Assembly: GCA_038373865.1 (NCBI GenBank)
Contig: JAXGGA010001092.1
Coordinates: 62,001-126,000, forward strand
Direction: 5' to 3'
Origin: Uloborus plumipes
Taxonomy: Eukaryota; Arthropoda; Arachnida; Araneae; Uloboridae
DNA length: 64,000 nucleotides
The notes below the pieces were generated by a model, which worked only from the letters and a program-made list of their open reading frames with translations, searched no databases and was not told where the DNA came from. The position numbers and the translations under genes are program-made. Numbering within the stretch: position 1 is the first letter of the stretch; each line of letters opens with the position of its first letter. Of the stretch, positions 1 to 12,000 are shown one piece after another.

Positions 1-2165
1 GAAAACATTTTTAAGCAGTGAAACATTATTTGCACAAATGGTCGGCCATTTTGTTAATAACAGCTATTTGTGCTAAGAATTCAAATAAAGATAACAAAGA
101 AAACATCCAATGTTCGATCAATATACCGAGCTCATTAAAATAAACAAGCTTCAAATAAAAATTATTTCATAAATGAAACGGATTTGAAATTCTTCCTGGA
201 AAAAAAAGTTTGCAAAAGCATTTTTTACTTGTATTCTTAGTTAAATTGTATTTTTAGTTGGAATAATAATGATAAGAAAATTGTCTTTATGAATTTATAT
301 TCCTTTATTTAAAAGTTAATTATGTTGCATTGTAATCACGAAAATCAATGGAATTTTAATGGAACAAAGGAGCAATTTCAGTTTAAATAAAGATAATTTT
401 TCTCGAAGAGTATTCAGCTCAGAGCTTATTTTATCAGAAACAAGTTGAATATGTATCCACCCCCCATATTTTTTTTTTTTTTTTACTTTTAATTTTATTT
501 TTTAGGAGACTGAAAAGAGCGGTTTCAGATAGAATTAATTGTGCTGCACGAAATGAGTAGTCTATCATAGACAAAATAAAAAAGGTAATGAGCTTTTGTG
601 TTTATAATTGTGTTTTAATCGAATTATTGTCTCTAAAAAACCTTTGAGAGGGTATTCAATTGAAATTTTGAAACTTCAGATCTAATCTCAATTTTGGATA
701 AAATATAATTTTTTCGTATTTTGCTCATTTATAAATAATTTCGTTTATGATATATATTATGTAGCAAATACGAAGAAAAGTTACAGCTGGTTTAGTTTTT
801 AGAAAAGGATATTCTATAAAACATGTTTAAGAATTTATATAGTCGGACTATTTTAGTGCATTGATAAATAATTAATGGTTGATTTGACGTTGTGTATTAT
901 GATGATTAATATTAATGTTTAATATCGTTATGTACTATGCTTTGGCGAAAGAGAACATACTTCATCTTTCGCCAAGAAACAATTCTTTGGGAACAGTGGA
1001 AATAAAATTTATAAATCTAAATGAAAGAATGACCTGCCATTTTTGATTGGGAATTGGTGTTTCAGAAACATATGCAGAGCCACGTGACATTCATGCGATT
1101 TTTCGCTATCACAATTATAAATTTTCCTTCTCCTACCACGATCATCTTCGTAAAAAGTTGAACTTTTATTGCATAAAACACCCCCCAAATTTGAAGCGTT
1201 CAAGATGAGGCTTGTGCCCCCTGTGCTTCGAAAGTAATGCACTGACAGAAATTTGATTTTACTCCCCCCCACCCATACAGTAAGTATTGAGCCCCACTCC
1301 CTTCCTCATCCCTGAAAAAACTTTGAAATTATTGCATGGGCGACATCTTATTTCTCGTTCTTTTTTTTCTCGACAAGTTTTACGCTAAGAGGCGTTTTAT
1401 TCCACCAAAAATATGGTTATGATTGGTTTATACTTTTTGATCTAGTTTTACTTCACTTGTTTTATTTATCATTCGAACTGTCAAACATTTGCGAATTCCC
1501 TCGTGATAGCCATTTATTAACAACTGTGATACCGTAAATAGCTGATAGTGTGAAAAAAAAAAGAAATACTTAATTGCTTAAAAGAAAAAAGAATTACTTA
1601 TATTTATATTGCTATTACACACATTGTAACATAATTATGTCTTTCTTGAAGTGTAATGTTTGCTGTAGAAAATTACAAATGGGCAGTTTTATCTCCATGA
1701 GTATTAGAAATGTTTACAGATAAACAACTGTATGGGCTTTATTCTCTATACAAAAGATTTAACTTTTTTTTCGGATACATATTGGGCCTTCTACAACCTC
1801 AAAGAAATATGAATAATTTCTGAAAAAGAAAATAATAGTATTCAATCGCAAAACTTTTCAGCGCGGGGATATCAAAAATTACTATTTTTTTCATCCCAAA
1901 CTTTCATTTTAATACCCGTATTGTGCGTAGAATTTTTAATGTAATTAAATAGCAAACCAAACCTATTGGGCAAAATTATCGTTTTAGCCGTGATTTCGTA
2001 TTGACAATGGTCGTGTTAAGAGAGTTCCGAATTTTTCATTTTGATATGAATTCAACATTACCCTCCTTTTTGTACGACTTTGTTTTTTTTTTTTTTTGTA
2101 AAAAGTTTCCACTGTGCTATTTCATATTTTTATCTTAGCTGATAGGTAAGAATAATAATTACTTT
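1..2165. other. Gene-free AT-rich stretch
   Basis: No coding region, SINE or inverted-terminus element could be supported here. The sequence is AT-rich, with homopolymer T near 471-485 and 2082-2097. A small hairpin lies at 942-975, with 11-bp arms TTGGCGAAAGA and TCTTTCGCCAA around a 12-base loop. An 87-codon minus-strand ORF at 1009-1272 has no recognisable motif and lies next to C-runs, so I treat it as chance. Confidence 0.6.
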
Positions 2166-2549
2166 TTTAATATGCTTTTATTAGTTTCACATGTGGGTTT
2201 GCTTGTTTGTTTGTATGTAACTCTGACTAACAAATAAAACACACGATCTTTGCAAATATAAAAGTGATATATTTAATACTATTATTAATACTAAAGCCGG
2301 CCGGCCTTATCTAGTGGTAAGAGCAGTCTGCCACAGATGATGTGGCCCCGGGTTGGCTTGGGCATGGATGTGCTTTCCTGTCCTTGTCCTTTCTTTGTGT
2401 GTGAATGTGTTGTTGTGAAAGGTTGCCTACCCTATAAACGGGTCCCTATGGCATGCGCGTACTGTGGAAGTCGGATTTCACACCAAATAACGGTACCGTT
2501 GGAAAAGTGAAGCAGCGCACCCCAAAATGCCAGCCTGGCTGACACACGA

Positions 2550-2597
<48 letters not shown>

Positions 2598-2814
2598 AAA
2601 GGATAAACTATATTACATGTTGATGTATTATAAGCATCGAGATATAAGAAGGTATAATTATATTATTCATCGATGATTATAAGTGTTTTAGCTGTTAGTA
2701 TGCAACTCTTAATAAAAGATAAAATTCATGATCTTTTCAAATATAAAAGTAATACAGTAAAAGCTATTTTTTATACAAAAAGCTAAATCATATTGCATGT
2801 TGATGTATTATAAG
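2166..2814. repeat. Duplicated AT-rich repeat, about two units
   Basis: Two direct copies of an AT-rich unit are visible, about 2166-2296 plus 2595-2634, and about 2691-2814. Shared landmarks in order are GTATGTAACTC/GTATGCAACTC, GATCTTTTCAAATATAAAAG and CATGTTGATGTATTATAAG. The first copy is split by a SINE. A further copy begins at 63938 and runs off the window (CTTTTATTAG, CACATGT, GTATGTAAC). The repeat type is unknown. It has no coding capacity. Confidence 0.6.
2297..2594 (+). mobile_element. tRNA-headed SINE with long poly(A) tail
   Basis: The 5' part is tRNA-like. An A-box-like TAGTGGTAAGAGC is followed by GCCCCGGGTTGGCTTGGGC, where the B box has lost bases compared with the GGGTTCGAATTC of the related copy at 17934. 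The body contains the landmark CCTATAAACGGGTCC, shared with the other copies, and ends in about 45 A residues. A perfect 7-bp target duplication, ACTAAAG (2290-2296 and 2595-2601), brackets it. This is a non-autonomous retroposon that would be transcribed by RNA polymerase III and mobilised by a LINE. The damaged B box suggests this copy itself may be silent. Confidence 0.85.
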
Positions 2815-2942
2815 GGCATATAGACTTAGCGGATATTTAATAGTTTTGAAAATCAGAGGGATATTCAGCCTTTTTTAAACAGAAAATTGAACGAAAATGT
2901 TAAAAATAAATTGTAGTTTTAAAAAAAAATACGGAAAAATGC

Positions 2943-3229
2943 GCTTTTAGAATATATCAAACTAAAAAAAATAATAATAATAAATCTTAACATAAGAATA
3001 AAATTAGTTACGAGAAAATTAATGTCACTGTTTTAAAAGCGTGGTGTGCTCGATATCAATTGTTATTATTTTCTACTAGTTTCATTTCGAAATGCAGAAT
3101 TAGGTTTAAAATGTCATACAAAGCACCCCACGATTTTAGAATAGTGACATTAATTTTCTCGTCACTAATTTTATTCTTATGCTATGATTTGTTTATTTTT
3201 TTCTTTTCAGTTTGATTTACTCTAAAAGT
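2943..3229. repeat. Inverted repeat with ~100-bp arms
   Basis: The left arm (about 2943-3045) and right arm (about 3127-3229) are imperfect reverse complements. The best-conserved parts are AAAATTAATGTCACT in the left arm pairing with AGTGACATTAATTTT in the right, and the ends CTTTTAGAATATATCAAAC and GTTTGATTTACTCTAAAAG. The central ~80 bp is unpaired. It is probably an old MITE, but I could not define a target duplication. Confidence 0.55.
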
Positions 3230-3750
3230 GTTTTTTTTTTTTTTTAGTTTTTTTAAACTAGATTTTTTTCAAATGGAGATGATAATGAGAGACTTTTCAC
3301 AGATTGAGGGGGGGGGGTCATTGTTCATTAAGATCCAAAGCTTCATTAGAAAAAAAAAAACTTTCGGTTAGTTTTCAAGAGCTAACTAGTTTCTTCGCAG
3401 GAGCTCCCTTGTTTCCGAAAAGCTTCGAATCGCCATTCACACAAGCGTTAATGTCAAAACGTTTCAAGGTCAGCCTCTGCCCGGGGTTAGTTTCGGAAAT
3501 CCCGGGACTTAACATTCCGCGAATTCGGAGTGTTTATAATTTCGCTCATTTCACTGCACGCTTTGGGATGATGAGGGAGACGAGAGTTTATCCGATTCTA
3601 ATGAACGCTTTTCTTCTCTGGAATTACCCGGGGAGTTGAGTTGTTTGTTTGTTTAGGAGTTCCGAAAATGGCAAATTGCAGCTTTAAGATTTTATGTTTC
3701 GTTATTCTTGTTCTGCTGAATCAGTACTTCTGGCAGGAATTTTGAGAATA
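3230..3750. other. Unassigned segment with a moderately GC-rich ORF
   Basis: The segment 3380-3640 is richer in G+C than its surroundings and leaves a 111-codon frame open (3304-3639, + strand). The product shows no signal peptide, repeated motif or family signature I recognise, and no clear splice sites frame it. It could be an unrecognised exon or simply an old GC-richer insertion. I do not call a gene. Confidence 0.3.
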
Positions 3751-5315
3751 CACTACGTGGCCAAAAGTATCCGGACACTTTCAAAAATTCACATTTTTAC
3801 ATATAGCTCGAGAAATAAGTGATCAATTGTTCTTTAACTTTAGTCATACAAAATATAGGCTTCACCGAACATTTCCAAGTTGAAATTAAATTACCCTTGC
3901 ATTTGGGGGACGACAATAAGGGGGTTGAAAGAAAAACCGCTTTTTGACCATAACTCTTCGAAAATAGCTCGGAATAAGCTATCAATTTCAGTAATTAATT
4001 AGCATACTATGTATAATTACTGTACAAATTTTTATGAACGTACCACTCTTACTTCTGAAGATATGAAACATTTTTGAAAAAACGGCAATTTTATTTGAAG
4101 GGTTTTTGCTCATAACACGCAGAGTTTTTGATCAAACCTTATCACAACTTCAGGAAAGATGACAAAATACTAGAGAAATAACATACTAAAGCGGTAAATA
4201 AAAATATTAAAAATTCGATGAGATATGAACGTTAAAAGGAAATGATTTTTCACGGCGCATGCGCGAACGACAGAAATTTATAACTACAAAAATATTGTAG
4301 CCTGATTTATACTGCATCTTATAAAAAAAGTTCCAGTTGAATATCATGAAAAATGAAAAAGATATCAGCGATCTAGTGAGCTGTATTTCATTCATTTCGC
4401 AGACAATACATAAATAGTGAGGGTCTGTCCACAAAGAGCTATTTTTAAATTAAAGGTTATTGCGTCGTCTTTCAAAACCAACGTTTCAGAGGGTGTCTGG
4501 ATACTTTTGGAAACGTACGTATAAGGTCTTTTTGGCCGAACAGACGAAATGTGACTTCTATGCCGAATATAAATTTTCAAACTGTATACAATTTAACATT
4601 GCAAAAAAATGATCGATTGTCACCACACTATTTGTGGACAACCCCTCACTATTTATGTATTGTCTGCGAAATGAATGAAATACAGCTGACTAGATCGCTG
4701 ATATCTTTTTCATTTTTCATGATATTCAACTGGAACTTTTTTTATAAGATGCAGTATAAATCAGGCTACAATATTTTTGTAGTTATAAATTTCTGTCGTT
4801 CGCGCATGCGCCGTGAAAAATTATTTCCTTTTAACGTTCATATCTCATCGAATTTTTAATATTTTTATTTACCGCTTTAGTATGTTATTTCTCTTGTATT
4901 TTGTCATCTTTCCTGAAGTTGTGATAAGGTTTGATCAAAAACTCTGCGTGTTATGAGCAAAAACCCTTCAAATAAAATTGCCGTTTTTTCAAAAATGTTT
5001 CATATCTTCAGAAGTAAGAGTGGTACGTTCATAAAAATTTGTACAGTAATTATACATAGTATGCTAATTAATTACTGAAATTGATAGCTTATTCCGAGCT
5101 ATTTTCGAAGAGTTATGGTCAAAAAGCGGTTTTTCTTTCAACCCCCTTATTGTCGTCCCCCAAATGCAAGGGTAATTTAATTTCAACTTGGAAATGTTCG
5201 GTGAAGTCTATATTTTGTATGACTAAAGTTAAAGAACAATTGATCACTTATTTCTCGAGCTATATGTAAGAATGTAAATTTTTGAAAGTGTCCGGATACT
5301 TTTGGCCACCTAGTG
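3751..5315. mobile_element. Large foldback Tc1/mariner-like element
   Basis: This 1,565-bp element has near-identical inverted arms (about 3751-4436 and 4629-5315) around a ~190-bp spacer. Its outer ends are CACTACGTGGCCAAAAGTAT and the complement of that sequence with a few changes. Both flanks are TA (3749-3750 and 5316-5317), the Tc1/mariner target. A further inward copy of the terminal motif, TGTCTGGATACTTTTGG, sits in the spacer near 4494. Short ORFs of 62 and 75-102 codons appear on both strands with almost the same peptide. They mirror each other because the arms match, and they are not transposase. It is non-autonomous. Confidence 0.85.
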
Positions 5316-5594
5316 TACCTTTTGGGCGAGAATGATATAAAAAAGGTTGGAGAGGGGTAGAATTATTCAGTTTTAACATAAGAGGCAACTTATGCGTAAA
5401 TAAGGCAGTTCTGAAAAGGATTTGTTGACAGAAAAAGTTAGTCTTTTTTTTTTTCAACTTCCATTGTTAAAACAAATAAATAAATAAATAAAATGAATTT
5501 GAATATTGACATCTTGAATTCAAATTATGTTTTCCATAATGACGAATTGCGGTAAGTGTGGCGTACGCCCGAGAGCATATGACCCAACTTTGCC

Positions 5595-5840
5595 CTCGAG
5601 ACTTCAAGTCCTTTTGGTTCAGTGGATAAAGTACTAGGTTACCATCACGAAAGACCCCGGATCAAAACCAGGCATTAACACGCATCCGTATACCACATTG
5701 TTCACCCGACAACTCAATAGATGTCACAATCTATCGGCAGTACCACGCCATCATGTCCTGCAGGATGGAGGAGCACAGGTGGGCGTGTTACGTTGGCAGA
5801 CTGCCAGTCTGAAAAAGGAACCACCCGACAACTAAGGTTC
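5595..5840 (+). mobile_element. tRNA-headed SINE, second family
   Basis: The head reads like a tRNA: an A-box region, TTCAGTGGATAAAGTAC, then 40 bases later the B-box-like CCGGATCAAAACCAGG. The 3' body ends with ACGTTGGCAGACTGCCAG. Nearly the same tail motif, ACGTTGGCAGACTGCTAT, occurs in the opposite-strand copy at 47385-47622, so the two copies define one family. I could not find a convincing target duplication, and the boundaries are approximate. Confidence 0.65.
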
Positions 5841-8329
5841 AAACAGAAAACATTTTGCAATTTATTATTGGTCAAAAAATTGTAATTACCTCTCAAATAC
5901 TAATAATTTTCAAAATGCTGCAAATCGTGTGTATATGTCGTATGTATGCGGCATGTTTGAGATCCCTTGAGCGGTCGTTTAGTTTCGAGTACTCTTGGCA
6001 AAATTAAATACCTAATGCACTTTCTCATCGAATAGAGCTCCATCTGTTGGGGAATTGAGCGTTAAATCTCTCGCGGTAATGGCATCCGTCGATAGTGGTG
6101 ATGCATAAAAGAATGGATATTATATCATTGCACGACGTCTGCTAAAGTTAGTGCCTCTAACGTAGCCAAATTGGAAAGAAAAAAAATCTGTCAATTAATA
6201 GGCTTAAAGGGATTTTCTGGCGAAAACTCCCTACGTGAATTCTTGAGCTTAAAGGACCTCTATGCCAAATTTTGCAAAGGTCCCACTTAAACTGGATTTG
6301 TCTGAGGAAAACACGCACACCCATAAACATCCATTAATGTAGAAAGACAGAGGGTCCCTAAAACTCGAGGGCACATTTCAGAGGCTTCCGATGTTCGCGC
6401 AGCATTTTTTGGTTAAACCTGATTTGCTCCTGCACCCTGCATTTTGTTCTGGCAACACGACTCATAGGCGGGTGCTGTACCAATTTTTCTTTTTGGAGGT
6501 GCGAGGCAGCACCTCTGATGCTGCTTGTTTTATGTGCAGAGTTTAGCTATATTATTGGATTTCTCATTACTGATCGAATACTGTTTTAGAAAGGGAGCCT
6601 AATTCGTTCACATAAATTTATGTTTAATGATGGTACTCTGACACACACACAAATAAAAGGTCCTGGATGTTGTTGCGATCGACTAAAGACTTACTCGAGA
6701 TCGACCTGTCGAAAGGAATCGATGAGATGCCTACCGCTTACATTCACGCCGCTTTTAAAATTATTCATCGCCCTCTTGGGGGGGGGGGTGTCAAGAACAA
6801 CTGATTTAAAAGATTTCACAGGTCTAGAAATTCAACGGGAATCCATGCGTGCACAATACCTTTCTACTGCGTCCCAGGGACAGAATTTTCAAGGCTAGAA
6901 GATTCTGGGTCGAAACCGAAAGTGCTGTAATTTAGCGAGTGAAGTCAAAAGAAAAAAGACATTTCCACCATTTTCCAAGGACACCAACCACTTCCCCTCG
7001 TCAAAACAATCCACCATGGAACATTTCCGCGGACACACTCCTTGAAGAAGATCCAGATATCCATTTCTTCCCACCATTATCATAAACTGCAGGGGTGCAA
7101 GGCAAGAAGATCCATCCGACCGTGAAATTCGAACAGGAGAAATTAGTTCCAACGAAAAACATTCCCTTTCTGTTTACTAAAAAGGTTCGCTTCCCCTTTT
7201 ACTGAAAGTATTTTACGAGGCGGAAGAATTAAAAACAAAAAAGAGAAAGTAGAAAAGCGATTTCGCGCCATGGAGCGTGGACTAGCGCAGACCGTAAACC
7301 TATATCCTGCATCCTTGAAGCAGTTCGACCAACTCCTGCCCTTCATGCGCACCTGCCAAGGTTAAGGACAAGCCAGGAATGCGCCTTCGGCCTTTAAATG
7401 GACAATCGAATGCGATATAAGATGCCGCGTGGGATACATTCCGGCGCTCTGTGCGATTTAAGAAGGGGGGATTAATGGCGATGGAAGAGATTTCGAAGCC
7501 GGATTCATTAAAAGCTGTAATTATTCCTAAAATATAGATATTAAATTAATGGCGTGATTCGTGTTATTAAAATTGCAGCAGTGGTGTAGATACTGAAACA
7601 ATGTTACGGAAAATATCGTTTTCAAAAGGGTTTGGGGAATGACAATATAAATGTTGAATTTACTACTCGAACGGTTATTTTAAAGTTATGGTGTGAATAA
7701 ATTGAAAATGTCTGTTCCAGAAGCACAAATGGGCAATTCCATGCTAATAGACGCATCAAATTTTCGTAAAACAGCTTACAAAGACTAAAAATACGTTAAA
7801 AACTTGTTTTTTTTTTCACGAACTTTACGAAGAACATGTTCTCTACTCCTTTATGATGCAGTTAAATTTAGAAGATTTCAAGAGAAAATGTGTAAATAAT
7901 ATTATTTTTTCCTTAGCGGACGTATCTCGTAAGATACGTCCCTTACGCAGTCAAATACACATCATATAAATATTGTTTCAAGAAATCTTTAAACTTTAAT
8001 TGTATTTTATAGAAGTAGATATCGTGTTTCTCATAAAATTTATGCAGAGGCAAAAAGGATCTAACATATTTGGAGTCTTTCCAAGCTATTTTGTGCTACA
8101 TTTAATGATTTTTACCAAAATGGAATAGCCCAAATGCTTTAATTCATAATGCTTTAATTCATGCGTTATTTCATAAGAATGGCACTTTGAATCGGAATGA
8201 GGATGTCTCTGGTAGACATCCGTCTCGATTTTTCAGGTTTCATGTACAAAAACTACCATACTAGAATTGCCAATATGGCTTAAAACCCTGAACCCCCTAG
8301 CTGAGCCCATCGGCTGTATTAGTCAAATA
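5841..8329. other. Unassigned region without a supported gene
   Basis: Several GC-richer patches (about 6000-6130, 6660-6780, 6960-7150, 7260-7480) leave short frames open, the longest 92 codons at 6620-6898. None has a recognisable domain or paired splice signals. A perfect 24-base hairpin, GGACGTATCT-CGTA-AGATACGTCC, lies at 7918-7941. I see no transposon termini here. It may hold degraded repeats or unannotated exons of a distant gene. Confidence 0.4.
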
Positions 8330-8645
8330 CAGTCGAACCCAATAAATGGAATAGCAAAATTTACCGCGAAAATTTATTCCAGCAAGCAGAATATTCCATT
8401 ATCCGGGATCAAAACGACAAATTGCAACCGTTTGGTACATTTAAAACTCATTACATTAAGCAGGATATTCTTTTAACCTCACCAATATTCTAACAAGCGG
8501 GCCAAGGGTTTGCTCGACCCTTGGTTCTGGTTCAAAAAGAACAGAGTGCTCTTCAGGGTCCTATCCCGGTTAAACCACGAGTTGGGGTAGGTACGAGGAC
8601 CCTGGAGTGTGTAAAAAAAAAAAAAAAAAAAAGCGGACTCGACTG
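8330..8645. mobile_element. pogo/Tigger-like MITE, interrupted by a SINE
   Basis: The outer ends are CAGTCGAACCC and GGACTCGACTG, imperfect inverted repeats that continue inward (ATAAATGGAATA against the complement of TATTCTAAC). TA dinucleotides flank both sides (8328-8329 and 8646-8647). CAGT-type ends with a TA target are typical of pogo/Tigger relatives. Without the SINE guest it is only about 180 bp and non-coding. Confidence 0.7.
8501..8630 (+). mobile_element. Short SINE with poly(A), nested
   Basis: This 130-bp insertion starts GCCAAGGGTTTGCTCGACCC, contains GGTTCAAAAAGAACAG and ends in a run of about 18 A. A 6-bp repeat, AAGCGG, directly precedes (8495-8500) and follows it (8631-8636), as expected for target-primed reverse transcription. 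Removing it restores the right terminus of the surrounding pogo-like MITE. The short length suggests 5' truncation or a compact SINE. I do not recognise the family. Confidence 0.7.
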
Positions 8646-8688
8646 TAATTACGGCTACACGGCACTACAGTATTACACGGTGTGCCTA

Positions 8689-9061
8689 CACTGTAAAAAA
8701 TAAATGTTGTTTTTACAGTAAAATATAGCTAATTTTATAGTAATAAACTGCAAAAATTCTAGTTTCACAGTACTGAACTATATAATTGTTAATTTTACCG
8801 CAATAAACCATAAAATTGCTTATTTTACAGTCTATTACCGTGCATTTTACAGTTTTAAACTGAAAATTCTGCTGCCAGTATTATACTGTTGTTTTTACAG
8901 TATAATACATATAAATTTTACGGCAATAAACTGTAAAATTGCTATCTTTGCAGTAAGAAACCGTAAAATTGCTAGTTTTACAGTTTATTACTTTGCACCA
9001 TTTTACAGTTTTAAATTGGAACCTCGGCTGCCAGTATTACAACAGCTCATTTTTTTCAGTG
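8689..9061. mobile_element. CACTG-family MITE, copy A
   Basis: This 373-bp element has ends CACTGTAAAAAAT and ATTTTTTTCAGTG and TA on both flanks (8687-8688 and 9062-9063). The interior consists almost wholly of alternating short words such as TTTACAGT, ACTGTAAAA, TAATAAACTG and GCTAATTTT, so it can fold on itself repeatedly. Its right end, GCTGCCAGTATTA, is the complement of the left end of copies B and F, so A, C and D share one orientation. There is no coding capacity. It is most likely a Tc1/mariner-type MITE, judged by the TA target. Confidence 0.85.
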
Positions 9062-12000
9062 TAGGGTCGGCTGTTTTCCCTGCGTAGACACTGCACTGAC
9101 AAAGAAACCATTTTTACAGAGTTCATTTGTTTCCTTTCTTACTCGTTCAGGTAAAAAAGTGTCCTTACTCCAAAAGAAAACTAAAAAATAAAGAAAGAAA
9201 TAAGAAAATAAATAATAAAATAAAAAAATCTTAACGATAGCTTACATGAATTTTCTACGCAAGTTTTGAGATAAATTGTGTACGGTTTTTTTTAAATTTG
9301 TATTTGCTTATGTTTTATTATTGAAAAAAACAATTGCTATGTTCACAACGCTTATTTAATTGCGAATGTTATTTTTTCTATTTGACTTCTTTAATGCCAA
9401 GTAAAGTTTTATTTACTTGTTTAGTTGTTTACAATTATTATTTAGTGAAAAATAAAATAAAATAAAAAAGAAAAAAATCGCCCATCCGCAATTCTTTTTT
9501 TTTTTTTTTTGCAAGTTTTTATGGACCCTGAGTCGATTTTTTTCCTTTGTAAAAAAAGGGATAGGAAGCAAAAAACTCCCCACCAGTCAAAAAAAAAAAA
9601 ATAAATCTGGAGTTGTGAGTGGTTCGCAAGATTTAGTTTTTCTTTTTTTGCAAAAAAATAAAAAAGGAAAACAGAAAAAAAAGGAAAGATAGAGAAAACC
9701 AGTCTAGTCTGAATTTTTTCAAAAGCTTTTGCTGGTTTTTTCGTCAAAAAAGGTTGAAATTGCTCGCGTAAATGTAGAGCACTTTTTGTTCCGTCTTACT
9801 GGGCGATCTCAAGAATTTCCTAAGCTGTTTGTAAAAAATCCTGATAGTTTGTAATAATGTTCTGAGTTATTTTACTACACTTATTACTGGTTTTTGAGAA
9901 CAGAGAAATCATTTTTTTGACTATATAAGTATTTGACTTTAATTAATTCATATCGCGTTTCATATTCCCCTCTTAGGTTGCCCCCCCCCCCCCCCCCCGT
10001 CTTCCGTTCACTGCATGCCTAAGGCTTTAAAATCACAAGCTATAAAATAGATATTTCCCAAATAAACAACGAATAGGTAGTATAAAAGTACAAGCTATCT
10101 CACAATGAAAAAATATATTTCTGAATTGCACGCAGATTATTACAGCTCAGTCCCTCCCCTCAGCTCCTATACCCTTGCTTCGGCTCGCTAGTCTGTTAAT
10201 CCATAGCAGCACTAATAGCAAAAAGCTTCATTTAAGCTGTGAGTATATCTTCGCACTGGGACATTTGATTGCAATTTACAGTAATTATTTGTCAAGTAAA
10301 AAGTATTGAACAAACTATTCAGAACTCTTTCTTTTCTTTTCTGTATTTGTTCCACTTCTAAGATTTCCGCAGAATGAATCGAATTGTAGAATTATTTTAG
10401 GAAGGGGGAGAGAGGAATGTCTTCGATAGTTTCATTTCATAGGATCTCCTCTTCCTTCTGATATATGTTTGGCTTGTTGTTCGATTTCTGATTTCAATGT
10501 TTTAAAAAATGTTTTACATTGGTTGCCATTTTGGCTCACATCCCTTTCCACAGCTAGAGTCATAAAATTTAGCACAGTGTGCACTTTCGATTTTGTTGTT
10601 TTATATTAAAAAAAAAATCAATTTTTAACCTGAACTTTCGCACAAATTAATTATTTTTGGACGCAAAAGGCAAAAAAAAGGGGGGGGGGACAAATAGAAA
10701 CCTTACACTCTTCTAAAATAACACTAATTAAATGGTCTTATTTTTGACCGAAGATAAATTGTGTTGAACTCTAGAAAATCAATGAGGACATAATTGCTTA
10801 AAGAGCACCGTAAAATACTGAAAAAAGCATTAGAAGATCTTATGGAATATGCCTAATAGAGAAGGTGTTGTGATAAAAGCTAGAGATGGCTTAAAAACAC
10901 ATCAATGTTTTTCGGTTTAATTGCAATGTCGAATCTGCCATTTTTCAGTGGCAAAATTGTGAAACTGCCGCATTTACTCATCTATCTTCAAGTTTTCAAC
11001 TAAAAAATTCCACAAAAATGGGGGAATTTGTCGTCCACTCCCCTGGTCAAGAGCTCTTTCTTACTCTCCTCTAGTTTGATTAATTGAAGAGCCTTACCGT
11101 CTTTTTATTCTATTTTTTCCAGAGAAATCATATTAGATTCCAATGCCTTATAAACGGAACCTATTTTGCGAATGATTTTTTTAAAATGTTCATAGTATTT
11201 CTTCAATAAATTAATCAGATCTTGTTTTAAACTATTTGAAATATTGACATTAAAAAATATTGGCCGGATTGAAAAAATACAACCTTCTCTCGCTCTTAAT
11301 GTTGATAAAATGGTAGATTTGTGAAACTTGCTATACTTTTGGCCAGTAATATTACTGCTGAAATTTCCACCACTAAAGATTCTAGTAAATATTGTTCCAA
11401 GTAAACATAGAATTCCTATAACACTTTCAAAATCGTCTGCGTTTCCTGCACCGCTCAAGATATGAAGAAAAACGAGTGTTTTTCTGAGCAAATATCAAAA
11501 CATAAAAGCAATAATAGTTATAAATTTTATATAGTTACGCTAAAAGAACGGAATTTCTATTTCGAAATCTCTCAAAAATTCTACAAGATTCTATTATTTT
11601 GCTGTTTTATATTCTACGATTCATTTCGTTGAAAATTTTCCGAAAACCTTTTGGAGTCTCTCTTTAAGAATCGCACACTAATGTAATATCTCTTTACTAT
11701 TACCAAAGCTGTTTCAAAATCATTCTCATTCGTATTTTGTAAAAATACTTCTCGCATTATTGGCGTCCCCAATTTTTCTTTCTTCTTTTCCATAGATAGA
11801 TTCCATCACGTCAGTGCTCCATATGCGGACCGTTGTTGACAAGCAAAAACCAATAAAGAGCCCTATATTGAGACTGCAAAAAAACATGATCTCCAAGGCC
11901 AATTCTAAGTATACCACGCATCCAAACTAATGAAGATAAATTTTTATGTGTTGCTGTCATCATAAGGGGAATGTGCATATTAGGTTTTTATTGCCCAAGA

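Noticed and set aside
4207..5269. Paired 62-102-codon frames on both strands as genes
   Set aside because: They mirror each other only because they lie in the arms of a foldback transposon. No domain or start context supports expression.
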